From NCBI RefSeq assembly GCF_900114475.1, contig NZ_FOTE01000002.1, positions 620,001 to 684,000 of the forward strand: DNA of 64,000 bases, in the 5' to 3' direction. The notes under the pieces are model-generated. The model worked only from the letters and a program-made list of their open reading frames with translations. It searched no databases and was not told where the DNA came from. The position numbers were made by a program, and so were the translations under genes. Positions 35,639-43,969 of this stretch are shown piece after piece; positions within the stretch are counted from its first letter, which is position 1, and each line of letters begins with the position of its first letter. This stretch comes from Paenibacillus sp. 1_12. GTDB lineage: Bacteria > Bacillota > Bacilli > Paenibacillales > NBRC-103111.

Positions 35639-36604
35639 TCAGTATATGCCTTCTTCGCCGGACAGCTTGGCTGCATAGTTGGCGGCCATGACAAGAATGA
35701 GGCCGATCACAGACTTAAATAAACCGACAGCCGTTGAATAGCTGAATTGTCCCTGGAGAATCCCTGAGGTATATACATACGTATCAAACACTTCGCCAAT
35801 GTTGCGGTTCATGGCATTCAACATAAGGAAAATTTGCTCGAATCCGTTATCCAGGAAGTTGCCCAACCTTAAAATCAATAAAATGATAATCGTACTGCGA
35901 ATCGCGGGCAATGTAATATGCCATAGTTGTCTCCAACGCCCTGCTCCGTCGATGCGTGCAGCTTCATAAAGCTGAGGATCAACGCCCGCCAGAGCGGCCA
36001 GGAAAATAATCGTTCCCCATCCTGTCTCTTTCCAAATCACCTGAGAGGTAATCATACTTCGAAACAAATCCTCGTTCATCAGGAAATTAATTTCCTTCCC
36101 GCCCAAGCTGATGATGAAATTGTTCACGATCCCCCCTTCTGTTGTAAACAAAATGTAGGCCATACCGACCACCACCACCCACGAAAAGAAATGAGGGATA
36201 TAGATCAGCGTTTGCACAAAACGCTTAAACACTTCCTTGCGAAGCTCATTCAACATTAAAGCAATAATGATCGGCATCGGGAAAAAAAATACAAGATTGT
36301 ACATGGCTAAGATCAACGTATTGCGAAACAGGAGCCAAAAGGACGTCTCATGAAAGAAACGTGTAAAATGCTGAAATCCAACCCACTCACTTTGCATAAT
36401 CCCCAGGAATGGCTGATAATTTTTAAACGCAATCAGCAACCCCCACATGGGGAAATATTTCATAGTAACAAAATACAGCGCGCCTGGAAGAAGCATGAAG
36501 TACAACCATCGATCCCGGTAGATCATCTGTTTGGAAGGCCAAAATTTCGCTGCGTTCACATTGGGTCTCATTGCTCTTTGCTGCACAGCATCGTTCCCTT
36601 TCAA
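35639..36604 (-). CDS. ABC sugar importer permease, LplB type
   Basis: 321 residues from a TTG start at 36604 preceded by AAGGGG at 7 bases; an in-frame ATG at 36673 lacks an SD. Six membrane segments, EAA-loop YEAARIDGAGRWRQLWHITL. Closely similar to the permease at 39120-40079: WHITLPAIRSTI/V and FKNYQPFLG blocks are shared. First gene of its operon. The second LplB-type permease begins at an ATG with a clear SD, so the TTG may reflect lower expression. Confidence 0.92.
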   Translation of the reverse strand: MKGNDAVQQRAMRPNVNAAKFWPSKQMIYRDRWLYFMLLPGALYFVTMKYFPMWGLLIAFKNYQPFLGIMQSEWVGFQHFTRFFHETSFWLLFRNTLILAMYNLVFFFPMPIIIALMLNELRKEVFKRFVQTLIYIPHFFSWVVVVGMAYILFTTEGGIVNNFIISLGGKEINFLMNEDLFRSMITSQVIWKETGWGTIIFLAALAGVDPQLYEAARIDGAGRWRQLWHITLPAIRSTIIILLILRLGNFLDNGFEQIFLMLNAMNRNIGEVFDTYVYTSGILQGQFSYSTAVGLFKSVIGLILVMAANYAAKLSGEEGIY

Positions 36605-36824
36605 ATTTCCCACCCCTTCTTGTTTGTTGCTGAATTCATCATAGGTGATGTCCAAATAACTATAAATAATCATCTAAGAGTTACCTCTATGCCAACTGAC
36701 TTACTCGCTGCCTATTCTTTTTTTGTCAGGAATAATCAATGCAGGGGAATAAATGATCATTATAGGGTAAGGTATCCTTATTCCTTTAACAATCTATTTC
36801 CTACGAGCTCCTTGTTGCAATATC
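36605..36824 (-). promoter_or_regulatory. Leader and promoter region of the first pectin-type module
   Basis: About 220 bases between the terminator of the upstream gene and the first permease start (the whole gap to 36936 is 332 bases). TATAAT on the minus strand at 36759-36764 is the best -10; no good -35 is visible, consistent with activator control. No other gene or structured element seen. Confidence 0.4.
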
Positions 36825-36865
36825 AAAAAGGACAGACGAATGATTGCATTCGACCTGCCCTTTTT
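36825..36865 (-). terminator. Terminator of the second pectin-type module
   Basis: AAAAAGG/CCTTTTT outer stem, CAG/CTG and GAATG/CATTC inner stems, 4-base loop. A- and T-runs on the two sides allow termination in either direction. It lies downstream of the FG-GAP gene ending at 36937 and isolates the two modules. Confidence 0.85.
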
Positions 36866-36936
36866 AATCTTATGAAAGACTTCGATACCTGCGATTCAAA
36901 GGAACATACCGCTCCTAGACACTTGAGAATATGGTT

Positions 36937-38208
36937 TTAATAACATTCTATTTCCCCGCCTGGATAAAGCGTGGAACTATACAACCTTTTGCTTTGTGCC
37001 AGTGCCTTGCCTGATGCTGATGCGGACAGATCGATCATCTGGTTAGAGAAGATCGAGGCCGCATCATTATCATAAATGATGACCTGCTCCTGGTCTCCAC
37101 CAAGCAAATCCGCATGGGTGACATACCCATCAACCGGAAACGTAACTACCGCATTCATATAACCGTCGTATAAAGTTGGAAATACCCCGCCGCCTCTGCG
37201 ATAAGCTAATATATAATCCAACGGACCCTCATCCCAATTATGCAGTGTCTCGATGATCGTCAGCCATCCACTAGTTGTACGTTCTTCCTTCCAAATCTCT
37301 TGACCTCCCGCATCCAAAAGAAACATGCCGTCCTTGCCTTCAATCTGCTTAGCTGGATTACCACGAATAATACGATCCAAACCCGCTACCTGTAGTCCAG
37401 GCAGGTCCTCGCGAAATTTCCCCAGTGCCACATGCTGCGATTCGATCGATCCGTTATAGCGCCACAGCTCTTTCCCATACCGATTGTACATCACCGTTAC
37501 GCTGCCTCCGATCACCAGCTCCGGCTTGCCGTCACCATTCACATCTCCGGTGAATATGCAGTCCGCATGATCCTCCAAATCATGACAGGACCAGAGGAGG
37601 TTTCCGTTATGATCCAACATATCGTACCCTGCCATCACCTCGTCGTAGCCATCTTTATTCCAATCATATACCCATGGAAAATGACCAGGATTCCCCTGAT
37701 GCGTCCATAATAGGTTAAAATTTTGATCCAATGCCCACAAACGCGAATATCGGTCTTTTAAAATGATGTCGCTCGGTCGTTCACGCCCTGAAACGTTGGT
37801 AATGATAATGCAATCATGGGCTTCGGGAGAGGGCAGGTCATACGTTTTTTTGACTATACCGCTGCAACCGTCAAGGATAAGAAACTTATCGTCCATCACA
37901 CATAAAACCTCCAACTGTCCGTCGCCGTCCAAATCGTAGATTTGCGCCGGATAATCAGCTCCCGGTCCGCCTGCCTCCGGATGTGGGGTTCCTTTTTGCC
38001 ATAACAGATTTCCTTGAAGGTCAAAAGCTGTCAAGCACTGCACTTGATGGGGAATATATCGAACATCCTTGCGATTGCCTGGCTGAACTAGCAGAAGCTC
38101 CATTCGACCGTCTCCGTCCAAATCGCCGAGCAGCATTTTACAACGTGGACCTGCCGCGCTAATATCCACTTTACCTGCTAAATTAGATAACGACTCGTTT
38201 GCATTCAT
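36937..38208 (-). CDS. Cytoplasmic FG-GAP/VCBS beta-propeller protein
   Basis: 423 residues built of propeller blades with calcium-loop motifs: DLDGDG (29-34), DLDGDG (92-97), DWNKDG (182-187) and DVNGDG (222-227), each followed by an acidic-hydrophobic E-L/V strand. There is no signal peptide or membrane segment, although most FG-GAP proteins are extracellular. The blades recall the propeller of PL11 rhamnogalacturonan lyases, but the N-terminal part of that family is not recognisable and the protein is shorter, so I do not assign an activity. It is the last gene of the second pectin-type module, 10 bases after a permease gene and ahead of a terminator, so its function is tied to the imported oligomer. 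Confidence 0.8.
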   Translation of the reverse strand: MNANESLSNLAGKVDISAAGPRCKMLLGDLDGDGRMELLLVQPGNRKDVRYIPHQVQCLTAFDLQGNLLWQKGTPHPEAGGPGADYPAQIYDLDGDGQLEVLCVMDDKFLILDGCSGIVKKTYDLPSPEAHDCIIITNVSGRERPSDIILKDRYSRLWALDQNFNLLWTHQGNPGHFPWVYDWNKDGYDEVMAGYDMLDHNGNLLWSCHDLEDHADCIFTGDVNGDGKPELVIGGSVTVMYNRYGKELWRYNGSIESQHVALGKFREDLPGLQVAGLDRIIRGNPAKQIEGKDGMFLLDAGGQEIWKEERTTSGWLTIIETLHNWDEGPLDYILAYRRGGGVFPTLYDGYMNAVVTFPVDGYVTHADLLGGDQEQVIIYDNDAASIFSNQMIDLSASASGKALAQSKRLYSSTLYPGGEIECY

Positions 38209-38218
38209 GAATAATCCC

Positions 38219-39100
38219 CTATCCTTTCAAGGCTCCTATTAATACACCCTTGGCAAAATGTTTTTGTAGAAAAGGATAAACCAGCATAATCGGCACGGTT
38301 CCCACAATAATGACCGCCATTTTAATAGACTGATCAGGAGGTTTCACAAAATTCGGATCCATATCTACCGTGCTGCCTATAGTTCCTTGTGATAATAGTA
38401 CGATCTGACGCAATACGACCTGCAGAGGCCATTTGGTATTGTCGTCCAGGTAGATCATCGCACTGAAGAAGTCGTTCCAATGCCCAACTGCATAAAACAA
38501 AGCAAATGTCGCCATGATCGGCTTAGATAATGGCAGAACGATGCGCCACAATACACCCAAGTCACTGCATCCGTCGATTCGCGCCGATTCCAGCAGTTCA
38601 ACCGGCAGCTCCTGAAAGAATGTTTTTACGATAATCATGTTAAAGGCGCTGATGGCTCCGGGAAGCATGACGGCCCAGTACGTATTCAACAGCCCTAATT
38701 CCTTAACCACTAAATAGGAGGGAATCAGCCCGCCGCTGAACAGCATTGAGAAGATGACTAAGTTCATGACCAAATTTCTTCCTGCAAGATAATTACGGGA
38801 CAGCGCATAAGCCATAGTAAAAGTGAAAAACAGATTGACTCCTGTACCGATGACCGTAATGTAGATGGAAACAAAAATACTTCTGTACAGCATGTTTGTC
38901 GTAAAAATATAGCGGTATGAGTCCAATGAAATCGTCTTAGGTATCAACAAAAGCGGCCTGGCCATTAATTCGGCATCTGTAGCAAAAGAACCGCCGATAA
39001 TATATAAAAAAGGAACAAATGCACAAAGAGAGAATAAACCGAGAAACAAAATATTGGCTGTATCAAACATTTTACCACTTAGGCTGTTGGTAATCTTCAT
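38219..39100 (-). CDS. ABC sugar importer permease, LplC/YtcP type
   Basis: 293 residues, six membrane segments, EAA-loop LESARIDGCSDLGVLWRIVL, C-terminal HFAKGVLIGALKG. SD AAGGGGGG lies 6 bases before the ATG. Same length as, and close in sequence to, the permease at 34729-35610. It pairs with the LplB-type permease 19 bases upstream; the binding protein for this channel is probably the divergently transcribed gene at 43970. Confidence 0.93.
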   Translation of the reverse strand: MKITNSLSGKMFDTANILFLGLFSLCAFVPFLYIIGGSFATDAELMARPLLLIPKTISLDSYRYIFTTNMLYRSIFVSIYITVIGTGVNLFFTFTMAYALSRNYLAGRNLVMNLVIFSMLFSGGLIPSYLVVKELGLLNTYWAVMLPGAISAFNMIIVKTFFQELPVELLESARIDGCSDLGVLWRIVLPLSKPIMATFALFYAVGHWNDFFSAMIYLDDNTKWPLQVVLRQIVLLSQGTIGSTVDMDPNFVKPPDQSIKMAVIIVGTVPIMLVYPFLQKHFAKGVLIGALKG

Positions 39101-39119
39101 CGAAATCCCCCCTTTTCAT

Positions 39120-40079
39120 CTAAAATAACCCGGAATGTCCCGCGCGTTTTGCCAGTAAATTAGAGCTTACGATAAGGATGACACCCACCACGGATTTGAA
39201 AAGCCCGACAGCCGTACTATAGCTGAATGCACCTTGCGTGATACCCATAAAATACACATACGTATCGAATACATCAGCGACACTTCGATTTAACGCGTTG
39301 CTCATTAAAAGAATTTGCTCGAAGCCGCGGTCCATGAAATGCCCCATTCGTAGAATCAACAAGACAATCACGGTGCTTCGAATTGCCGGTAAAGTAATGT
39401 GCCACAATTGGCGCAGCCTGCCTGCGCCGTCAACTGTAGCCGCTTCGTACTGGTCGAGATCCACACCTGCCAAGGCAGCCAGAAAAATGATCGTTCCCCA
39501 ACCGCATTCCTTCCAAATTGTCTGCGTGATGATCAGAGGGCGGAACCATTCCTCGCTTGCCAGAAAATCGATTTTAAGTCCCGTCAGTTGTTTGATTAAT
39601 GCGCTCACGAGGCCGCTCTCTGGAGATAACATCAAGTAGGTGATACTAACGACGATAACCATCGAAATAAAATGAGGGATGTAAATCAAGGTTTGAACCA
39701 GTCTTTTATAGATCGATATCCGCACCTCATTCAGCAGCAAAGCCAAAAGAATCGGAGCAGGAAAAAAGAATACGAGGTCATACACAGCGAGCAGCGATGT
39801 ATTCTTCAATAGTCTGAAAAAATCGGGATTTTGTAAAAAAACGACGAAATTATCCATACCTACCCATTGACTCTTAAAAAATCCGAGAAATGGCTGATAA
39901 TTTTTAAAGGCAATCAGTACGCCCCACATAGGCAAATATTTAAATACGAGAAAATACAGCAAGCCGGGCATTAAAAGCAGGTACAGCCACTTGTCCCGCT
40001 TCATCCTCGTAAGCAGACTGGTTTGATTGCGTGCCTTTCGCAGTGGTCGAACTGTTTCTTCCATTAATGCTCTTTCCAT
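39120..40079 (-). CDS. ABC sugar importer permease, LplB type
   Basis: 319 residues from the ATG at 40079, AAAGGA 10 bases upstream (a GTG three codons earlier is too close to that SD). Six membrane segments, EAA-loop YEAATVDGAGRLRQLWHITL. It follows the YesS-like regulator by 34 bases. Close relative of the permease at 35639-36604. Confidence 0.93.
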   Translation of the reverse strand: MERALMEETVRPLRKARNQTSLLTRMKRDKWLYLLLMPGLLYFLVFKYLPMWGVLIAFKNYQPFLGFFKSQWVGMDNFVVFLQNPDFFRLLKNTSLLAVYDLVFFFPAPILLALLLNEVRISIYKRLVQTLIYIPHFISMVIVVSITYLMLSPESGLVSALIKQLTGLKIDFLASEEWFRPLIITQTIWKECGWGTIIFLAALAGVDLDQYEAATVDGAGRLRQLWHITLPAIRSTVIVLLILRMGHFMDRGFEQILLMSNALNRSVADVFDTYVYFMGITQGAFSYSTAVGLFKSVVGVILIVSSNLLAKRAGHSGLF

Positions 40080-40113
40080 GGCTAACACATCCTTTCGTGA
40101 CCTTAATGCACAA

Positions 40114-42465
40114 TTATTGGTTTTTGCTTATTTCCCGGTAATGGGTTGGCGTTACACCTTCTTGTTTCTTAAATATCCGGTTGAAATAGCTATGCTGGTA
40201 GCCTACTCTCTCCGCCACCTCATTAATTTTCCATTCAGTATCGCTGAGCAGCTCCTTGGCTTTTTCCAAACGCAGCTCGGTTAAATAATCGATAAAATTT
40301 TTGCCGACCACCCTTTTAAAGGTTCTGCTTAAATAATATGAATTCGTTCCAAATTGTTCCGCGCATTGATCAAGCGATAATTCGGTCATGTATTGCTCCT
40401 GCATATAAATCATCAGGCGTTCTACCATTCTTTTGTTCTCGTAGTCTGAACGCGCTTCCATTTCTCGAATATAAGGTTGAATTACTTTTAGATCAAACCA
40501 TTTCGACATCTGATCTGGCTCTCGTATTTGCGACAATTCATCAAACATATTTAAATCCTTGTAGATACGGCCCGGATTCACCCCTGAGAGCATGATTGCA
40601 TGATGAATACTTCCCAATAGGGTAAGCATCGCAGTCTGCACGTCAATTTCCAGAGCATTATTCTCTTGCAGCGCTTTCAAAAATGCCTTGACCGCAACTA
40701 CCGCTTCCTCCTGCTCGCCTGTACGCATCTTTTGAATAATTTCTCTCTCCAATTGGAACGGATAGCGAAGCTCATAGGACACCTCGGTTTCCCCCAGTTG
40801 CTCTAAATCGATCATTTGGTTCTGATTCTCAAATTTACGGTAGCTTAAAGCTTGTATTGCTTGTTCAAAACTATCTGGAATGGACGCAATGGAGCTGCTG
40901 GATCGACTGATCGCCACCACGACCTGCATCTTTAGAATAAGGTTGATAGCTTGCGTAATTTCCTCCGTGAACTCGCGAAGATTTTGCGTATACGGATGAT
41001 CTTCCGATGCAACCACCAGCATCCCAATGGTCATATCATGAAAATTAATCAGATCGGCCTGTTCAAACCGCTTTAACGAAAACTCTTGAATGATATTGGC
41101 TGCAACAAAAGTAACCAATCCCTCGTCCCCCTGAGAGAATCTGCCCTCAAGATTCGAAAAACCTGTTAAATGAATGTAGACCGTGAGGAACTGATGTTGA
41201 TCCACCGTCCATCCAAAGTGCTCCATTCTGTCGATCAATTCCTGCTCGGAATAAGAATATAGGTACCCCCGAAATAATTGCAGCAGAAAGCTCTCTTTCA
41301 TATGAGGAAGCTGTTCCTCCAGCTTATTTTGCAATGCCTTACTTTCCCGCGTTAGATGATGCCAGTTCGTCTCAATAATTCCAAACTCATCATTTTCCTG
41401 ATCACCCGCAGCCGTATCTGATGAGAACAATCGCACCAACCGGTCTACGGGGGAATGAATACGTTTGGACGCAATCCAGGACAGCAGACCTACTAGAATC
41501 AACAATAACAGGCTGACACCCATGAGTAATTTGGATAAAAAAATAACAGGTGCCGTAATAGCATCGACAGGTACCGCCGATACGTAAGTCCAGGCTTCGC
41601 CAATTCTTGATAGATTGCCGTAAGAAACCGCGTACGTATCTTTTCCCCATTTATACAGAAAAGACCCATGACCTACAGGAAGGCTGCGCACCTTCTCTTT
41701 TAATGCACCCTCAAACTTCATCGATTCAGGGGAATTGTTCGCAGACACGAATATATTTCCGTTATGCTCCAGCAGAAAGGTTTCCCCTTGATCATAAGGA
41801 GTCAACGTCTGTAGTAAGTTGATGATCTTGTCACGGTTCAAATGAACGATCAGGGCTCCGAAGGGCTCTGGACTCCCGCCGTATAATTTGTGAACCAAAG
41901 TCAGATCGACATTGGCTGAAGTTGGCTCTTCGATAGGCGTCTGGATCCAATTGGTCCAGAAAAATTCCTTTACAGGACTAAGATTTTTTACATAAGGAAG
42001 AATGGCTTCCTGGTTCAACAGCAAATTATATTCCGGGTTAAACACAACAGGCTTAGGACGTTGAAGGTAAAGCTCAACCTTCTTGGCCAGTGGATGAGAG
42101 CCCTGCATCACCATCAACGTTTTGCTAATATCCCAGGCCTGCTGGTACGCCGAATTGAAATTAACATCCTTGAGATCACCATTAAACTTGGGATCGAAGG
42201 CCCAATGTGCCAACGACAGTTCTAAATAAGCAAATTGATCATCAACATTTTGTGCTCGCTTCTCAATCTGGCTGGCATGAAGCTGGTGCAATTCCCGTTC
42301 GATTCGTGTATCTCCTACCCAATATAGGATGAAACCGCTGATCATCCCAGGTAAGCTGGATACAGCCAAGATCCAAGCCAAACTTCTCCAATAAAATCTC
42401 CCTTTCTTTTTCCCCCATGATCCCAAGTATTCCCGGGAAACGATTGAATGAATGGACTTTAACAT
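40114..42465 (-). CDS. Membrane-anchored AraC-family regulator, YesS/YtdP type
   Basis: 783 residues; GGGAGGA lies 5 bases before the ATG. Membrane segments at about 27-50 and 309-332 flank a Cache-like sensor domain. A degenerate GGDEF-like block (VVVAISRSSSSIASIPDSFE) and the AraC domain (FGTNSYYLSRTFKRVVGKN, VGYQHSYFNRIFKKQEGVTP) follow. Same layout as the regulator at 30792, but the sensor halves differ strongly while the DNA-binding halves are conserved, suggesting different ligands. It lies between the PL22-like gene and the permeases and probably activates both this operon and the divergent binding-protein gene. Confidence 0.92.
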   Translation of the reverse strand: MLKSIHSIVSREYLGSWGKKKGRFYWRSLAWILAVSSLPGMISGFILYWVGDTRIERELHQLHASQIEKRAQNVDDQFAYLELSLAHWAFDPKFNGDLKDVNFNSAYQQAWDISKTLMVMQGSHPLAKKVELYLQRPKPVVFNPEYNLLLNQEAILPYVKNLSPVKEFFWTNWIQTPIEEPTSANVDLTLVHKLYGGSPEPFGALIVHLNRDKIINLLQTLTPYDQGETFLLEHNGNIFVSANNSPESMKFEGALKEKVRSLPVGHGSFLYKWGKDTYAVSYGNLSRIGEAWTYVSAVPVDAITAPVIFLSKLLMGVSLLLLILVGLLSWIASKRIHSPVDRLVRLFSSDTAAGDQENDEFGIIETNWHHLTRESKALQNKLEEQLPHMKESFLLQLFRGYLYSYSEQELIDRMEHFGWTVDQHQFLTVYIHLTGFSNLEGRFSQGDEGLVTFVAANIIQEFSLKRFEQADLINFHDMTIGMLVVASEDHPYTQNLREFTEEITQAINLILKMQVVVAISRSSSSIASIPDSFEQAIQALSYRKFENQNQMIDLEQLGETEVSYELRYPFQLEREIIQKMRTGEQEEAVVAVKAFLKALQENNALEIDVQTAMLTLLGSIHHAIMLSGVNPGRIYKDLNMFDELSQIREPDQMSKWFDLKVIQPYIREMEARSDYENKRMVERLMIYMQEQYMTELSLDQCAEQFGTNSYYLSRTFKRVVGKNFIDYLTELRLEKAKELLSDTEWKINEVAERVGYQHSYFNRIFKKQEGVTPTHYREISKNQ

Positions 42466-42563
42466 CCTGATCCTCCCTTCCGTTTAGGCCTCGTATATGT
42501 AGCATCCAATCTGGAAGTTCAGTGAAAAAGCCCCGCTCCGCTGTCGCGTCATGATTCCAACAC

Positions 42564-43718
42564 TTATGGATTCATGAAATTCGGCAGCACCCTCGCATCC
42601 TCTGGGATATCCAATACATACAGGTTACCGTAACCATTCTTATCGCTTGTAAAAAGCAGCTTGGAACCATCAGGACTGAATCTGGGGTGAGCATGAACGT
42701 CTTGTGAATGAAAGCTGCAGCGGTGCTCACATAAAATTTTAGGCTGCGAGAAGCCGTTCTCCTCTTTTTTCCAATAAATCATAAGCGTAAGCGGCGCCCG
42801 GCCATCGACAACGACCTGTGAGAAATCGTTGGAATGGGCATGCCAGTTTCTGAAATTAAACTCTACTTCTTCGAGACCCGTATTATCGCTGTTGATTTTT
42901 CCGATGAATCCGGTACCATCCGCACGAAACCCGTGGAACCCAATGGTTAGTCCGTCCTCCATCCAATATTCGTGGCCCACCTTTTCCAAGGGCTCAGTGC
43001 GCTCCCGAATTTTCCATGTTCGTCCTGTATCCATATCACATCCCCAAATTCGGTGGTCCACCAGCTCCCAAGGACCTTCATGACAATAAGTCAAAAGCTG
43101 GGGTTGTGTCTGTGAAGTATTAATGTGCCCTACCCAATTCCGTTCCTCAAACACGACGTTCATTTCCCCGTCTTTCGTGGAGACCCGGATAATTTGGGAG
43201 AAAGGCTGCGCTTCCATAATCTCCCGGTGGCCGACATAGCCGTTCCCGAGATCAATGCGAATCCGATGCGATAAGTTTTCCGATAGTACAGTAATAACAT
43301 GTTTCCCATCCGCCGTACAGCTAAGCTGTCCCAGATGAAACCCATTTGGCCCTTCATATAGAACCGTTTCTTCCAATGTAATTAAATCCAGTTTGGTTAT
43401 CCGGTTGGCACGTTGATAATAGGCTTCCGTTCCACTCGGATTTAAACATACGTTTAACCCCTGACGTCCAGTCAGGTCTGTCAATTGAATAATCTCTCCG
43501 GACTCAACATGGACGCTATATAAATTGGTCGCATTATTTCTGTCGGAAATAAACAATACCCTTTGTCCCTCATCAAACCAACCATTATCTGTAAAGTATA
43601 AATGATGGCTATGGCTCGCATAATCTGTCAGCTGTTTAATAGGAACTCCCGATATGGGATCTTGGTATCTCCTCATCTCTGCTGCCCAAATCGCTCCTTT
43701 ATTTCCTTGGTTCATCAT
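42564..43718 (-). CDS. PL22-like oligogalacturonate lyase (beta-propeller)
   Basis: 384 residues from ATG 43718 (a second ATG at 43715 is equally possible; GAGGAGG is 5 or 8 bases upstream). Typical family start DPISGVPIKQLTDYASHSHH followed by LYFTDNGW. Blades carry PD40-type repeats (LFISDRNNATNLYSV, FSPDGSKLLFTSDKNGYGNL), and the C-terminal VHAHPRFSPD is the expected metal-binding His pair. No signal peptide; cytoplasmic cleavage of imported galacturonides by beta-elimination is the family role. It is closer to classical oligogalacturonate lyases than the 29618 gene. First gene of the second pectin-type module. Confidence 0.87.
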   Translation of the reverse strand: MMNQGNKGAIWAAEMRRYQDPISGVPIKQLTDYASHSHHLYFTDNGWFDEGQRVLFISDRNNATNLYSVHVESGEIIQLTDLTGRQGLNVCLNPSGTEAYYQRANRITKLDLITLEETVLYEGPNGFHLGQLSCTADGKHVITVLSENLSHRIRIDLGNGYVGHREIMEAQPFSQIIRVSTKDGEMNVVFEERNWVGHINTSQTQPQLLTYCHEGPWELVDHRIWGCDMDTGRTWKIRERTEPLEKVGHEYWMEDGLTIGFHGFRADGTGFIGKINSDNTGLEEVEFNFRNWHAHSNDFSQVVVDGRAPLTLMIYWKKEENGFSQPKILCEHRCSFHSQDVHAHPRFSPDGSKLLFTSDKNGYGNLYVLDIPEDARVLPNFMNP

Positions 43719-43755
43719 GTAGTCCTCCTCATCATTTGCTTGATGTGCTGACTCC

Positions 43756-43784
43756 AATATATACATCTACGATCTTTCATACAA
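43756..43784 (-). promoter_or_regulatory. Predicted promoter of the second pectin-type module
   Basis: Minus strand TTGTAT (43779-43784), spacer 17, TATATT (43756-43761), about 38 bases before the PL22-like start. Moderate match to a sigma-A promoter. Confidence 0.5.
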
Positions 43785-43883
43785 TTGTATTTTTTTGTTT
43801 GTCCGCAATTCACCTTAGAACATTTTTGCAATCTTTCCACATTTCTGAGTTTCGACCTATTCTTTGCCTACAAAATTGTTCGA

Positions 43884-43913
43884 TTGCCCGTAAAGGCCCC
43901 AAGTCTCTATAAT
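43884..43913 (+). promoter_or_regulatory. Predicted promoter of the divergent binding-protein gene
   Basis: TTGCCC (43884-43889), spacer 18, perfect TATAAT (43908-43913), 57 bases before the ATG at 43970. Confidence 0.6.
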
Positions 43914-43969
43914 AAGGTTCGTAAGCAGCAAGCAATAATCATAGTCATATTTGAAAAGGTGGGAAGCGT

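Noticed and set aside
36350-36940. Open frame of 196 codons spanning a permease 5' end and the intergenic region
   Set aside because: Mostly antisense to the LplB-type permease and running through a terminator; composition is not coding-like.
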